NCBI GenBank assembly: GCA_039707655.1
Contig: CM077668.1
Location: forward strand, 64,001,086-64,065,085
DNA from: Elymus sibiricus
Lineage: Eukaryota; Streptophyta; Magnoliopsida; Poales; Poaceae
DNA length: 64,000 nucleotides
Direction: 5' to 3'
Position numbers and translations under genes: made by a program. Position 1 is the stretch's first letter, and each line of letters starts with the position of its first letter. Below the pieces are notes generated by a model, which did no database searches, was not told where the DNA came from, and was given only the letters and a program-made list of their open reading frames with translations. Below are positions 1 through 11,436 of this stretch, piece after piece.

Positions 1-300
1 ACCACGGATTCTGAAAATGTTCATGATTTAAAAAAATGTTCAGGATTTCAAAAATATGTTCGTGAATTCATAATTTTCAAAAATGTTCATGAATTTGAAA
101 AATGTTCACAAAATGAAAATTAAAAAGAAGAAATGATAAACAAAACAGAATAGAAAAAATAAAATAAAAATAAAAATGAAAAAGGGAGAAGAAAGAAAAA
201 GAAAAAGAAAAGGGGGAAATAAAAAAGTGAAAAGTTAGAAAAAACTGAAAGAAAAAAGAAAAGAAAACTGGTTTGGGAAGGTTCTATATTCCTGCCAAAA
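1..300. repeat. AT-rich degenerate tandem repeat
   Basis: Short A/T-rich phrases of the form AAATGTTCATGAATTT recur imperfectly and then grade into a purine-rich stretch (about 120-280). The same texture returns at 12.2-14.5 kb and 32.2-33.0 kb, each time next to a GGCC-type palindrome, so it looks like internal filler of one DNA-transposon family. No credible coding sequence is present; open frames here only reflect low complexity. Confidence 0.6.
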
Positions 301-315
301 CCAAAAATGAGGTAG

Positions 316-383
316 TTGGGCCGGCCCAAACGAACGCAGTGGAATGGGGCGCGCGCGGGGTCGCTAACCAGCGACCCGCGCGC
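316..383. other. GC palindrome plus perfect-stem hairpin
   Basis: Positions 316-329 are the 14-bp palindrome TTGGGCCGGCCCAA. Positions 351-383 form a strong hairpin: a GCGCGCG...GGTCGCT arm pairs with AGCGACC...CGCGCGC across a 4-base loop, with one bulged base. It separates the AT-rich repeat from ordinary-composition DNA and probably belongs to the same decayed transposon. Confidence 0.6.
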
Positions 384-784
384 CAAATAGGATCCGCCCT
401 TTATCTGTTTGAACAATAGCCAGTGGCCCCTTACATCAAACGGACCATAATAGCTCATGGATTCGGGGCCCATGGGGAAACCAAGCCGGGAAGCCATCCA
501 CCAAGTCTCCACACACACACACATAGGGCATCGAATATCAATCTCTACTCCTAAAGGGGCAGTCCGTAGGTCGTTTTGTTCGTTCGCAGCCCCTCCCATC
601 GATTGAAAGCATCTCGCACCCTTTTTTTGAAGCTCACACCGGTTTTTTCTGACTTGTTTCTCTTCTCTCGATCGCTCCCTTCCAGATCGATCACCTTCCG
701 TTCTAAAAAAAAAGATCTCCTTCCCGATTCATCCCAGAAAACAAATCCTTCCAATTGATTGAACAGAGCTAGACCCATCATTTT
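384..784. other. No recognisable feature
   Basis: Mixed-composition DNA with a short (CA)n run near 510-524 and a pyrimidine-rich stretch at about 620-720. Open frames on both strands are short and unconserved. It may be flank or terminal sequence of the neighbouring Harbinger-like element, but I could not find a left terminus matching the right one at 2258. Confidence 0.4.
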
Positions 785-1891
785 TCTTTATCTTCTTCGT
801 GCAGTTTCAATATCCTTGAGCACGGTTTGCCAGTAGGGTTTCCATTCAATTTCATCCAACAATGTGAAAAAAGTGAATGTTTTCTTCTACACTTGATGGT
901 ACAGTGCCACCGCCAAAGTTGCATGGGTTTGAACTTCGATGGCGCTTTGGTTTTGGCTAACAACTTGCTTAACATAACCAAAAAATTTGCTCATGGCCTC
1001 TTGGATGAGTGACCGTCTATGTTGGAGAGAGCATGGGACACGGTTCCTAACGATTGGGGTGTGGCTTCACATACTGTTTTTGCTCATGGTAAAATTTGTG
1101 AATTTTTTCCCAATACTTCTCGCCTTTTTGCTTGATTCCACATACTGGGTCAATGCACGTATTACACTAACTTTCACACAACAAAATATTTTCAAATTGT
1201 GTGCATGTTGGACCTCTAGGTTTCACTACTTTCGCACCAGCTTTCTTCTTCGTTTTAGTGCGTGATGTTTGCCCAAATTCAAACACCGAGGAATTGGTAT
1301 CCTCCATAGTAAATTGCAAAGACTCTTGACCATTATTTATCATGTCATGCAATACTTGTTCCTACAATATGCATCGCAATTTAACTATCATCCTACAAGT
1401 TGATCCGATGGTATGTGTAAGGAAAGAATGAACGAATGCAAGTAGGAAAGGGCAAAGATTGTACCGGGTCTTGGTCGGGCATTCCGTCGAACAAGTTGTG
1501 GGCATGCTCGAAGCCGGCATTGCCCGACGTCGCCCGATGCATTTGGAACTACGGTGAGTCCGCTATCGTGGACGCATCGGGGACGTATTGCGAGAAGCTC
1601 AAATCCGGGATGCCCGTCCACTGGGGGCGGAACGGAGTCAGGTTTCGTCGACGAGTTGTTTGTGCCTGCGGCCACGACCTCTAGATTGGTGGTTGGCGCG
1701 GCAAAGTCCATGTCCTCAGCAGCGGGCACGAAGGGCATCATAGGATCGGCCACCTCCACAGCTGCCTTTGCCACCGCCTCATGCCCGCGCTGCCTCCGGC
1801 GGCGCTCCTTCAGGGCAAGGTTCTCCACCTTGCAAGGAGCCGCCAGGCCGGGGATCCCGACCGATTCCGCCGAGGCATCATCCATGGCCAT
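785..1891 (-). pseudogene. Decayed Harbinger-type ORF1 (Myb/SANT-like)
   Basis: Minus-strand remnant of the DNA-binding accessory protein (ORF1) of PIF/Harbinger transposons. The likely start is at 1891 (MAMDDASAE). A first exon runs to about 1560 with a Lys/Arg-rich patch (KERRRRQR). Further down, at about 1350-1050, comes the Myb/SANT-like block: a TQFENILLCES-like segment, then CIDPVCGIKQKGEKYW and a conserved W/F helix pattern. Beyond that the frame jumps repeatedly, with stops near 1045, 1020 and 870, before a recognisable C-terminal phrase (QTVLKDIETARR). In the family ORF1 works with a separate DDE transposase, which is absent here. Frameshifts and stops make this non-functional. Family assignment rests on similarity in pattern to the better-preserved ORF1 at 3390-5078. 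Confidence 0.65.
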
Positions 1892-2258
1892 GGCGGCGGA
1901 CTGGGTTGTCGGCGACGGCGGACGAGGACGGCGTGCAAGGGAAGGGCTGGGAGGTTGCGTGGAGGCGGGAAATGGAGGATGGGGACGGGAGGGTTTCGGC
2001 CGAAGAGGAGGAGGAGAATTCATTTTTGGGAGGATTTGAGATGGGTCCGGCTTGTCGGAGCCGACATGGCAGGCGTGTCCGAGCGCGCCGGGGCGTCCCA
2101 TATCCGCCCAGATATGGGTCGGGTATGGGGAGTGCCGGTCAATCCGAGCGTTTGGACCGGATTTACGAGGTCGGTTGGGTGCGGGTTTTTTTCGGTCACT
2201 GGCTGGGTAGCCCGCCCAGACGTTTGGGGCAGATACGAGGGTCCGTTTGTAGATGCTC
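785..2258 (-). mobile_element. Harbinger-like element, one end preserved
   Basis: The right edge reads, on the minus strand, GAGCATCTACAAACGG and is followed by TTA (2259-2261). That matches the GAGCATCT start and 3-bp TTA duplication of PIF/Harbinger elements and closely resembles the ends of the element at 3123-5388. The element carries the ORF1 remnant on its minus strand. A matching left end is not visible, so the left border given is only the limit of the coding remnant. Confidence 0.55.
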
Positions 2259-2410
2259 TTACAACTGTTACCCATTTTTTTGCGGGGACCATTCCCAATT
2301 GTTTAAAAGAGGAAAAAGTCTGGAAAAAACCTTGATTTCGTAGTCGAAGTCTGAAATGAACCCGAACTTCAAATCCCTGAAATCAGCACCCTATCTTCTC
2401 TAATCCTGGC

Positions 2411-3119
2411 TTATCAAAAGGTAGCCATTCAGTCTTCCGTGTATCACCCATGTACCTTCCGTCCAGTCTTCCTCGACCATGGGAGAAACCTTGCTGACTA
2501 GATACCTACAGGCATGGAAACCAGAATAGACGATGATAACCAACATGTGTCAAGGTCTCATGTTGCTGCCTCAGGAAGTGCCCATGACCGGCTAATTTTG
2601 ACAACATGTAGAGGTGCAGTCTATGGAAGAGGAGCATGTCAGGCCGTAGGGCGTCGGACATGGGCACCCTGCCTGCCGCGGCAGCTCCCTCCTGGCCGTG
2701 CCACACGACGACGATGACGTCCAGGACCTAACTAGCGAGCTTGACCATGGCGCGGGCGTTTTGTTGGTATCCTTCGGCGCCGGAAGACGACACACAACGA
2801 GTTTCTCGTTCGACCACTTTGTGGCCGCAGTCCATAGAAAACCACTTTATAGAAAAACGTCAATTAGTCGTTTTTCTATAAACTCAGTTTTCGGGCTTTT
2901 GTAAAACGTCAAATGGTTCAACAGTGCATTACAAATTAAATTGATTAATAATATGTTGGAATATAAATATTAAAAGATACAGTAGATGGTGATCCACCGA
3001 AGCAAGAGTTATAGCAGTCCAGCAGAAGATGAACTATACACAAGATTGAGAAGTTTTACACCACTACTGATTGACGATGAAGAAACATGCACGTTCCTTT
3101 ACACAACTACGTACTTGGC
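2411..3119. other. Mutator-like interior, possible captured fragment
   Basis: The 2590-2830 part is GC-rich and codon-like compared with its AT-rich surroundings, as in Pack-MULEs that pick up gene pieces. Frames are open for only about 70 codons on each strand and I recognise no domain. A small inverted motif (AAAACGTCAATTAG and its partial complement) lies at 2853-2885. The remainder is AT-rich and unremarkable. Confidence 0.35.
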
Positions 3120-3122
3120 TTA

Positions 3123-5388
3123 GGGCATCTCTAGCAGACCCCTTCTATCGTGCCGAACTGTAAAATAACCGTCAGTTTACGGTTTTGCGCGAAAAAAGTG
3201 GCCAGAACAGACATCGTATTGGATCGCGGCCTGTAAAAAAAATTGCGGGGCACGGCAAATATTCGCCCTCAACTTTTAGATTCACGGGGTGGGAGGCCGA
3301 CCCGAGCTTGACCCCTATCGGCAGCGTTTTTTGGCGGGAGGGACATTTCCGCGCGGCAGTCCCACGTTCCCACGTTTTGTCTCACCGCCATGGAAGCCTC
3401 CCAGCCGTCGCCCGTCACCGTGGATGTCATCCACACGCCAATCCCTACGGCAGATCTCGTCGCCGGCCATGTCGCGCCCGTCGCCGTTCAAGGCTCCACC
3501 GCGCAACCCCGCAAGCGGCAGGGCAACGTCGTCATCCAGGGCAGCGCTACCGCAGCCCCCGCCGGGAAGGCACGTGCGCCCGCCGCCGCCGCTGCTGCCA
3601 ATCCGGTCCGGCCCGCGCCGGTGAAGAAAGGCAAGGTTTCGGGTGTGAAACGCAAGAAGCCCACCGCAAGAGCTACCCCGCCAACACCTCCCCCGGTTGC
3701 CCCGGCAAGAGCTACCCCGAGGATGCCCGCCGACGATGTTGCTGCCTCCGCCCCCAAGGTGTTTGACGAAATGGGCGCAAGGTATGATACTTCGATTTCT
3801 TCTAGTTGTTTCAATTTTCGCCATTGCGCTTGTTCGTGACTTGTTGAGAGAAATTGTAGCGCCGGTTTGCATGATGCGACTGCCAAGTTTGTGCACTTGT
3901 TGGACGACAACACCGTCGACATCGATCAAGCACCGATCGGTGACTACGGTTACAATGAGATGGATGGTGGCGTGCACGGTCACGGTGAGGAAGAAGATGA
4001 GGTGGAGGAGGTTGAGGAGGGGGCGTTCGAGCAAGCGCAAGCAAAAGTGCGCGCAAGATCGAAGAACTACACGCAATTGGAAGATCAAATCTTGGTCAAG
4101 GCTTGGGAATCGGTGTCTCTTGATGCATGCATCGGCACTGACCAAACCGCCAAGCGGTATTGGCAAAGGATAGAGGATTAGTTCTTCCGCATGATGGCAA
4201 AGTATCCCAACAGGACGCCACGCACCTTTAGGTCACTCCAAGGTCGTTGGGACGCGATCAAGCCGATTTGTGGCCGTTGGGCTGCTTGCTTGGAGCAAGT
4301 CCGCAATGCACCTCCAAGTGGTACCGTTGAATCCGATTATGTGAGTTTGTTTTCACGTCCCAAGTTGTGCAAATCATTTGTAGCCATCGGAGTGGTTGCA
4401 TAATTTGACATTGTTTTTATTTTGTAGGACAAGATTGCGCAAGAAAGGTACAAGGACATGGAAGCTTCCGGTGGCAAGCCATTTCAACTAGAGCATTGTT
4501 GGAAATTTCTTAAAGAAAGCGAGAAGTGGAAGTTGATTGAGAAAGAATCCCCACCGAAGAGAGGTGCACTCACCAAGATGGATGATGATGATGAAGATGA
4601 TGATGGCCCAAGAAACAAGAACAAGCCCGATGGAAACAAGAAGGCCAAGGACAAGATCAAGAGGGAAGCGGAGGCATCAAGCTTGCGGGACAAGATAGAT
4701 CACATGGTCAAGTCCAATGAGGCATTGGTGATCGAGACATTTGAGGCAAAGAAGGAGTTGGCCGAGAAGAAGGCTCAAGAGAAGCAAGAGAAGTGGCAAC
4801 TACTCAAGGAGGAGACCATGCGCAAGGCCGCCATTGTGGAGAGAAGAGTCATGGCCGAGGAGAACAAAGCCATGGCCAAGCTCCTTCAAGAGGAGAACAA
4901 GATCATGATGATGAATTGAAATGACATGGATGAGCTCACCAAAGAATGGCATGACATAGCAAGGTTGGAGATCTTGGAGAGGAGGAGGCTAGCCAGAAGA
5001 GGCCATGCGGTGCCAAGGTTCGGTGAGCAAGGTGGTTCGGCAAGTGGTGGTGGTGGCGGTGAAGATTTCATCTTGTGATGATGATGGATGAGTGATGATG
5101 GATGCGATGTCTTTTGGGTAGTGGCGCGAAAACTATGTTCAAATGTCGCCAAAACTGTGTTTGAATTCTCGGAATTTGTGTTTTATTTGTCAAAATCGCG
5201 GTCAATTGCTTTGTGTGGTTTTACGGTTTGAGGGTCGAAATCGGGAGCGCGCGGAACAGAGCCCGCAAACCCGAGCAGTAAAAGAGAATATCAGGGCCGC
5301 AGCCGATTTCGACCTTTAAACCGCGTTTTTCTCGGCCCTTATCCGTGGTTTAAGGGTCGCGGCTTTAAGGGGTCTGCTAGAGATGCTC
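3123..5388 (+). mobile_element. PIF/Harbinger element with ORF1 only
   Basis: Ends are near-perfect inverted repeats: GGGCATCTCTAGCAGACC at 3123 and its complement (one mismatch) ending at 5388. The 3-bp duplication TTA flanks both ends (3120-3122 and 5389-5391). Both features are diagnostic of PIF/Harbinger. It sits inside the Mutator-like element, so it inserted later. It encodes a Myb/SANT-like ORF1 on the plus strand. Only about 310 bp separate the ORF1 end from the terminus, so the DDE transposase gene is missing and movement would have needed enzyme from elsewhere. Confidence 0.9.
3390..5078 (+). pseudogene. Harbinger ORF1, Myb/SANT-like, two nonsense codons
   Basis: Three exons fit GT-AG rules: 3390-3781, 3860-4340 and 4428-5078; the phases agree and give about 507 codons. 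The N-terminus is Ala/Pro/Lys-rich. Exon 2 has an acidic stretch and then the Myb/SANT-like region (KNYTQLEDQILVKAW, then KRYWQRIED, FRSLQGRWD and WAACLEQV). Exon 3 has the ERYKDME...LEHCW segment, a DDDDEDDD/Lys-rich linker and a long charged coiled coil resembling the NAM-associated C-terminal domain. Such proteins bind the element termini and assist the transposase. Two in-frame stops interrupt it, TAG at 4179-4181 and TGA at 4917-4919. Each is one C-to-T change from a sense codon (CAG, CGA). The frame is otherwise fully open, which suggests recent loss. Confidence 0.8.
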
Positions 5389-5726
5389 TTAGTTAGCTAG
5401 CAGCAATGGAGCTAGCGTGCAGAAGACACGGCCAGTGATTGAGCACGCGTACTTACTCTTGCATGCACCGAAGACAGAACAACCACCTTGGTAAGTCTCG
5501 ACCGATCTCACTAAAATAGCTAGCATGCTTTCCCACTACAAAACTGTTCGGTTCCCCCCTAATCTATGTCACGTGTCCAATCCCAGCGGAGACAAACGAC
5601 TTCTCAACCCAAAAGGGCCGGGATTAGATAAGATAGGGTGCTGATTTCAGGGATTTGAAGTTCAGGATTCATTTCAGACTTCGACTATGAAATCAAGGTT
5701 TTTTTCAGACTTTTTCCTTTAAAAGA

Positions 5727-7619
5727 CAAGGGAAGTCGGTGGTGGTTAGCAATGATAATGCAACGAGGGCATGAGCATGGACATTTGCTACCTTTGTTAA
5801 TCCTTTTTAGACTACAATATTGATTTTGTGCCGAATCAACTGCATGTTGAAACGACAATTTCCTCTTCCGACAGGGTAGCGAAACAGAGCTACAAAATAA
5901 ATCACCTCAGATCACGAATTGATGGCGGCAGAAAAGTTACATATTTATTATTTCTATCGGATCAAATAGCTGCCAGACCAAGACCCTCGACAACTACTAC
6001 TGGAACAAAATACCGACACTAATCCTAATTGGATTCTTAATGTTTAATCAGGGCTATGTCTTGCTTGTTTTGAAACAAAGGCAAAATATTTGATTTTTTT
6101 CATTTATTAACAAGAAGATAATTTTTCTGTTAATTATGAAAAACCAAGCGAAAATCAATATAAACACGGCCAAACCCTCTTGAAATCACAACCCACCCAA
6201 AGCCACGTCCACTCTCGCCAACATAGCAAACACAATAGAAGATGTTCAACACCACACACCACTACACCCATCCCACAAACCTTAAGCGGACTATTCGCAA
6301 AATAAGAAGCGATGGAGCGAGAAACACATCCTTGAGGCTAACATCTTGCAAGGCTTGTCACATTGCTCAAGGCGGCATTGATTACCTGAATTCAAGCCTT
6401 ACGTGATTGAAGGCACAACATGGAGACCTTTGATCAATGGAATCATGAAAATTGGTATCACACCCTGTCGCCAATATGCAAACCTTTCCAACTGCCCAGT
6501 ATTGTTAGAGCCAATAATAGCAAGGTTGAACTCATCGATCACCTTGCCGATGGAGACCATCTTGTGATGAACTACAGGCGCCAAAGCACAAGGCTCCATA
6601 TAACTAACTCCAGTGGCATCAACCGAACACAGATGATGTTGTCCACAACATCTGGGTGCCCATCTTCTGCCACCAGTGGCGCCTACACCGTCGTCAATGG
6701 GCCATCAATGACGGTGTCCGAGGAGCAAGGTCTTGTGAGGCTGGGCTTAGCCCTTGCACACCATTGGACATCTTCGCTCGCTCCAACAAGATGGTTGGAC
6801 GTGCCAACCACAAGCACAAAGAGTCTTCTAACATATGCAATGTCATCTCCAACATTCCTTGCAGTTCAACACCAAATGATGAAAACAGGGTATCGGGAGA
6901 ACCTGAAACAGAGTCATGCCCAGGACAACCTTTACTAGTAGGATCAGACGCCCTCGCAGAATCAGGAGCTTGGGGCGTGCATAGCTGGACAAATAATGAA
7001 ATCCCAAGAGCGTCCATCCATGGAAGGGCATGGTGGGGCCGAAGGAGCAGACATACAATGACTAGGAACTCTGTTGGTGGGATGACGAAGATGATAGTCC
7101 CGTTCGCGGTGCCCAGAATGGAGGCGATAGAGACATCTTAATGGGTCACGGCCAGAGGCAGCCCGGTGGTCAAGAGCCAAACAACGTGGCATCGACCACG
7201 CGTTCTTCTTCGAAAGGCAGCGGCTTGAACAATCCTCACATCATGCATGGCAGATGATCCGAAAGCCTGGCTGTAAGGGTCATGGCGGCGTGAATGACGT
7301 CTTTGGCCTACGAAAACCCAAGGCATTAATTGTAACATATTGTTTCTCTGGCAGAGATTGTAACATCTTATAACTATTATTATTTTGCGAGGGGATTGTA
7401 ACATCTTATTAGCTTACCAAATCTAAGTGTCTATTCAATTGGCTGCTAAAGTCTATTTCTTCTATACGCAATTATGTTAATGAACAAATGACAAGTAAAT
7501 CACAGTAATTGGGTACAAATGCTCGCTAAAATTTTAGCGATTATACGATGTTACGATGTACAAACAATTACCTTGTTTTTAGGGGATGCACAAACAATTA
7601 CCTAGTCTTGAAGAAAAAT
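5727..7619. other. Intergenic, with degenerate coding-like tract
   Basis: 5727-6380 is AT-rich with no coding signal. About 6400-7200 has longer open frames on both strands and a coding-like composition. On the minus strand it reads as several 90-107-codon pieces in shifting frames (for example a piece ending VVPSIT and one containing LARPTILLERAKMSNGVQ). This looks like a decayed transposon or retroelement gene, but I cannot name the family. 7200-7619 is AT-rich and featureless. Confidence 0.4.
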
Positions 7620-8325
7620 CCAGTGTTAGTCGTTTGAGGCTTTGAGCTGTTGTTCAAGAAAAAAAAACTAAATCTGTGCAGCCTGGCCCATTCTTTAACT
7701 CGCTTAAAACCCTAGCCAAACCCCTATTTTGCAGCGCCTCTTCACTTTTTCCCCCATTTCATCCCAAACCGGCGGCACCTGCTCCGCCGCGTCCGCACCC
7801 TGCGGGCACCCACGGCGAGCGCCTCCAGACGTCTCGGCTTCTGGATCGCCGCCAACGGCCAACCCCAACTCCTTATTTCGCGTCGATTGCCCTAGGTTTT
7901 GCTTCTCATCTTCATCCCATCGCCGCGCATTTTCTTCTGTCCCTTTTCCTGCTAACATTTTGGGCGAAAATTCCTCTTTCCACAATCATATCAAGCGGAA
8001 CCCTAAGTATCTACGGTGTTTTTTCTTGGATTGGTCAGAAATACTGAAATTGCTGAGTGGAAAATTGACGTCTTGAAACCTAATCGGATACGAATTGTTT
8101 CGAAAATAATGAAATAAAATCGTTACTTTTCCTTTGATTTGGGACCATTAATGGGGACCTGAACTCGTGGCATCAACTCCCTACTCAAATATGTTGGAAC
8201 AACCTAATTTTGTGCTGGCCTCTCAGATATGTTGGAACAACCTAATTTTGTGCTGGCATTCTTCTTGTTGAACAAACATTGAACTGATGTATTGAGATAT
8301 ATGTTTCTGTGCAGCGGGCAGAGCC

Positions 8326-10440
8326 ATGTCAACACAAGAAAGCGAGGCCGACTATCAGGTTATCGTTGGTGATGAGGCAGAGGAGGTTGAAGAGGATGAT
8401 GAGTGGGGAGAGGAGGAGGAGGAGGAATATGAGTCAACTGGGTCTGAACCAATTCGAAGGCTCTGACATTTGGGAAGGCTTCATGATTCTTAAGCGCACA
8501 AGCAGTGGGGAATCAGCTAGATGTTCTACATGTGGCAAAACAAGCATGACTTCTCTCTCGAGATCTGTACGTTCAGTTGATAAGCTCCAGGTTGGTTCTG
8601 ATTATGCTGCTGCTAGAAGAGCATTAGCCATGTTTATTATCAACACTGGGCAGTCATTATCACTTGTTGAAGAACCCAGTTTTCAGACGTTTATTAGAGC
8701 TGTTAATCCACTGTCTAAAAATATAAACTCTTGTCGACGTTCTATTCTAGACAGAGATGTCATGGCTCTTTATGGAAGGGAAAAGGATTCTTTGAAATTT
8801 ATCTTATCCGAAGCACCTGGGAGAATCAGTTTCGCTATTGATCGCTGGAAGGGCAAAGAAACCGGAGAAAACTACAACGATGATATCTATATGTGCATTG
8901 TGGCTTGCTTTATTGATGCTGATTGGAATTTGTAGAGAAGAGTAGTGGGTTTCAAACACTTGACCTTTCCTGATGATGTCGAGTCTGTCACCGATACTGT
9001 AGCATCCTGTTTTACTGAATTTGAGGTTGATCAGAAGGAAATGTGCATAACTCTGGATAATGCATTAGATGATGCTTCTGTGGATAATTCAGTTAAGACC
9101 ATTGTGCTAGATAAGGACAAATTGTTGTGTGATGGTGAATTATGTCAAATGCATTGTTGCACATAAATCTTGAATTCAGTTGTGCAAGCTGGTCTAGAGC
9201 TGATTGATGATGTTGTTGACAAGATTCGTCACGGCATTCACTATATCACTTACTCTAAGAAGAGAGAGGATGAGTTTTATCAGTGTGCTAAAGAAATTTG
9301 TCATCTGGATGTTACAATGAAGTTACGTGCTGACCTGGTTATTTTTGGGACTCAACTTACAAAATGCTTTGCTATGCGCTGTATTACAAGGATGCTCTGA
9401 AGCATTTTGCATCAAAACATCAGACCTTCTTGTCTAATTTCCATCTTTGTGATGAAGAATGGAACAGGGTGGCAACAATGGAAAAGTTCATAAAGCCACT
9501 CTATGACACCACATGCACTTTCTTAACCACAAAGCACAAAACTGCCAGTTTATATTTTCTTGGACTATACAAGGTTTACCGATTGCTTGGAGTGACAAAA
9601 GGGCAAGAAAACTTCATGGCTGGTATGGTGAAAGACATGACAGCTAAGTTCGACAAGTATTGGTCAGAGTACAGCCTCGCTTTGGCTTGTGCGCCGTTCT
9701 TGATCCTCGTTACAAGCTCAACCTAGTCAGCTTTTGTTTTAAGAAGATCTATGGTGATGTTGGTGCTAGCCAGTATACTGACAGAGTTGTCGCATTGCTC
9801 CACAGACTGTTTGCTGAATATGAGAAGTCACCGTCTTCTTGTTCAGCTGCAGTTGGGAGTGGTGTTACTGAATACCACACCAAGGATGATCTGCTCGATG
9901 GTTATGCTCTGCCAGAACAAAAATCGGAACTGGATTGGTATTTGGAATCCCCAGCTATGCATCTAAACACTGATCTGGATATCTTGGAGTTTTGGAGCGG
10001 CATCTCTAAGTGTTACCCCAACCTTGCAAACTTAGCTCGTGATATCCTCGCCATTCCTATCTCCACCGTTCCTTCTAAGTCTGTATTTACCGTGGGCGAG
10101 AAAGTTGTGAACCCTCGTCGGAGTACGCCCAAGCCCGATCTACTCGAGATGCTGATTTCGCTCCACGACTGGACATGTCCACATGACAAAAAGGGTACTA
10201 CATTTTACTGAAACATTTAATTATTTCTTCTTGGATGGTTTCATATGGTTGGTAGTCCTTGTCATACGGATGGATATAACAACTTTTTTGCTTCTATTGT
10301 AATACGCAGGTATTACTGTCTCTGCTATAGAAGAGTGTATTGATGATGAGGAAGACGAGGAGGATGGTGCAGACGAATCTGATGAAGAAGAAGAGAGCAC
10401 GGAAGAATCTGATGACGATGATGCTTATTGCTGCGGGTGA
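8326..10440 (+). pseudogene. BED zinc-finger/hAT transposase-like (RICESLEEPER type)
   Basis: The likely start is ATG 8326, just after a splice acceptor (TCTGTGCAG) that implies a 5' leader intron. The N-terminus is acidic. It is followed by a BED-finger-like pattern (W..F, then CSTCGKTS), an RNase-H-fold hAT core (ISFAIDRWKG; LNSVVQAGLELIDD; WDSTYKML in a shifted frame; LDPRYKLNLVSF), and the hAT C-terminal dimerisation region (ELDWYLE...DILEFWS...LARDILAIPISTVPSKS). A final intron (10195-10309) leads to an acidic tail ending at TGA 10440. Frameshifts near 8458, 9350 and 9695 and stops near 8933 (TAG, one step from CAG) and 9164 disable it. The family includes true transposases and domesticated DAYSLEEPER-like regulators; the retained introns and acidic tail fit the latter, but that is inference. 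Confidence 0.85.
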
Positions 10441-10939
10441 TTAGGATGTCTGGCTGCAACTCCAAGCTCTTTTGTTTCATGTGTTGTGGCAGTCAGTCTC
10501 TTTTGCGGGCAGTGTTGCACATACTGTGATGTTTAACTGGCTGGAGAGTTTGATTTACACATACTGTTATGTTGACAAGTGTTGCTCGTTAAGTTGCTTT
10601 TGTTACATTTTCCTTGGACTGGCCAAGAAGATGCATCATTATTTCTAGGCAGAGCTTTAAGCCTTTATAAGGCCTGGAGCTCCTAGATTCCACCTGTATG
10701 ATTAATTGCAAAGTGTGATCCCTTGAGTTCTTTTTTTGTTTAACCAGATGGAGCGACTAGGTCATGGCAAAGTTAAATTCTGATGGTGACCTGAAGACAT
10801 GGTAGGTTTGCTTGGTACTGCAGTGTCTCAGCTATTTATATTCTATTTCTGTGTGGGTCTATCAATTCCAGTTGGTCTTAACAAAATGCTCTCCTTTCAC
10901 AAAGAGAAGCGTGACTTCTCTAACTTCTAACCACTAACT
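10441..10939. other. 3' flank of the hAT-like pseudogene
   Basis: AT-rich DNA following the TGA at 10440, probably former 3' untranslated and flanking sequence. No open frame of interest and no repeat recognised. The segment up to about 11135 is not shared with the inverted copy. Confidence 0.4.
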
Positions 10940-10973
10940 TCTAAACGCTCTTATATTTCTTTACAGAGGGAGT
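10940..10973. mobile_element. Stowaway MITE remnant (right end)
   Basis: The sequence CTAAACGCTCTTATATTTCT...CAGAGGGAG followed by TA matches the right terminus of a Triticeae Tc1/Mariner-type MITE. The left half is missing. Confidence 0.6.
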
Positions 10974-11360
10974 ACAAAATTATTCAGAATGGTCAAGTAA
11001 AAATAGTACATAATAGACTTGTCATGAACATATTTTTACAATAGAGAAGTTCATTGTTTCTACTAACATTTGCCATGGTGAAAGCTTGATTGAATTCCTT
11101 AAGGAAGACGGAATATAAGCTGAAGAACTGAAATGATCTTATCTGTTTCTATTGTTGCCTGGACTATGTATTTGGTAGTCATCTAGATGACATCAGTGAG
11201 AATGTGAAAGAAAAAGAAAAAAGTGTCACATGCATCCACTGTTTATGATTACATTACAAACTGCAGTATATGTGTGTTGTATTTCCATATTTACACAAAG
11301 CTATGAATGAAGCATGATCACCATAAGAAGAAAAAATTGCATTTTTCTCTGTAAATTAAT

Positions 11361-11434
11361 ACTACCTCTCTTCCTAAATATGAGACGTTTTGTCAGTTCA
11401 AATTGAACTGACAAAATGTCTTATATTTATGAAC
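11361..11434. mobile_element. Stowaway-type MITE, right end decayed
   Basis: An almost perfect palindrome: ATATGAGACGTTTTGTCAGT pairs with its complement around the centre near 11401. It starts with ACTACCTCTCTTCCTAAAT (a variant of the usual CTCCCTCCGTTCC). The expected right terminus is lost at about 11434. It lies exactly at the edge of segment H1. Confidence 0.65.
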
Positions 11435-11436
11435 AA

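Larger units (their letters stand above)
2311..5717. mobile_element. Mutator-like element, non-autonomous, complete
   Basis: Long terminal inverted repeats of about 100 bp start GGAAAAAGTCTG at 2311 and end as its complement at 5717. They match almost base for base (left 2311-2410, right about 5620-5717). A perfect 9-bp target duplication TTTAAAAGA flanks both ends (2302-2310 and 5718-5726). Long inverted repeats and a 9-bp duplication are the signature of Mutator-like elements. No MURA-type transposase is present. The interior outside the nested Harbinger insertion (2411-3119 and 5392-5620) holds a GC-rich stretch at 2590-2830 that could be a captured host fragment, but I do not recognise it. 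Confidence 0.88.
7620..11346 (+). repeat. Segment H1: hAT-gene unit, inverted copy at 40.9-55.1 kb
   Basis: The 5' part (7620-8012) and the 3' part (about 11135-11346) match, in reverse orientation, 55075-54942 continued at 41739-41470, and 41040-40856. The left edge starts CAGTGTTAGTCG (TAGTGTTAGTCG in the other copy), which resembles a hAT terminus, but no complementary right end was found. The middle, holding the transposase-like gene, is present only in this copy. It could be a hAT element or a duplicated host segment. Confidence 0.65.

Noticed and set aside
1388..2275. A 295-codon minus-strand open frame as an intact gene
   Set aside because: Its upstream third is transposon terminus and leader. 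Only the part from 1891 down looks like ORF1, and the downstream exons are full of frameshifts.
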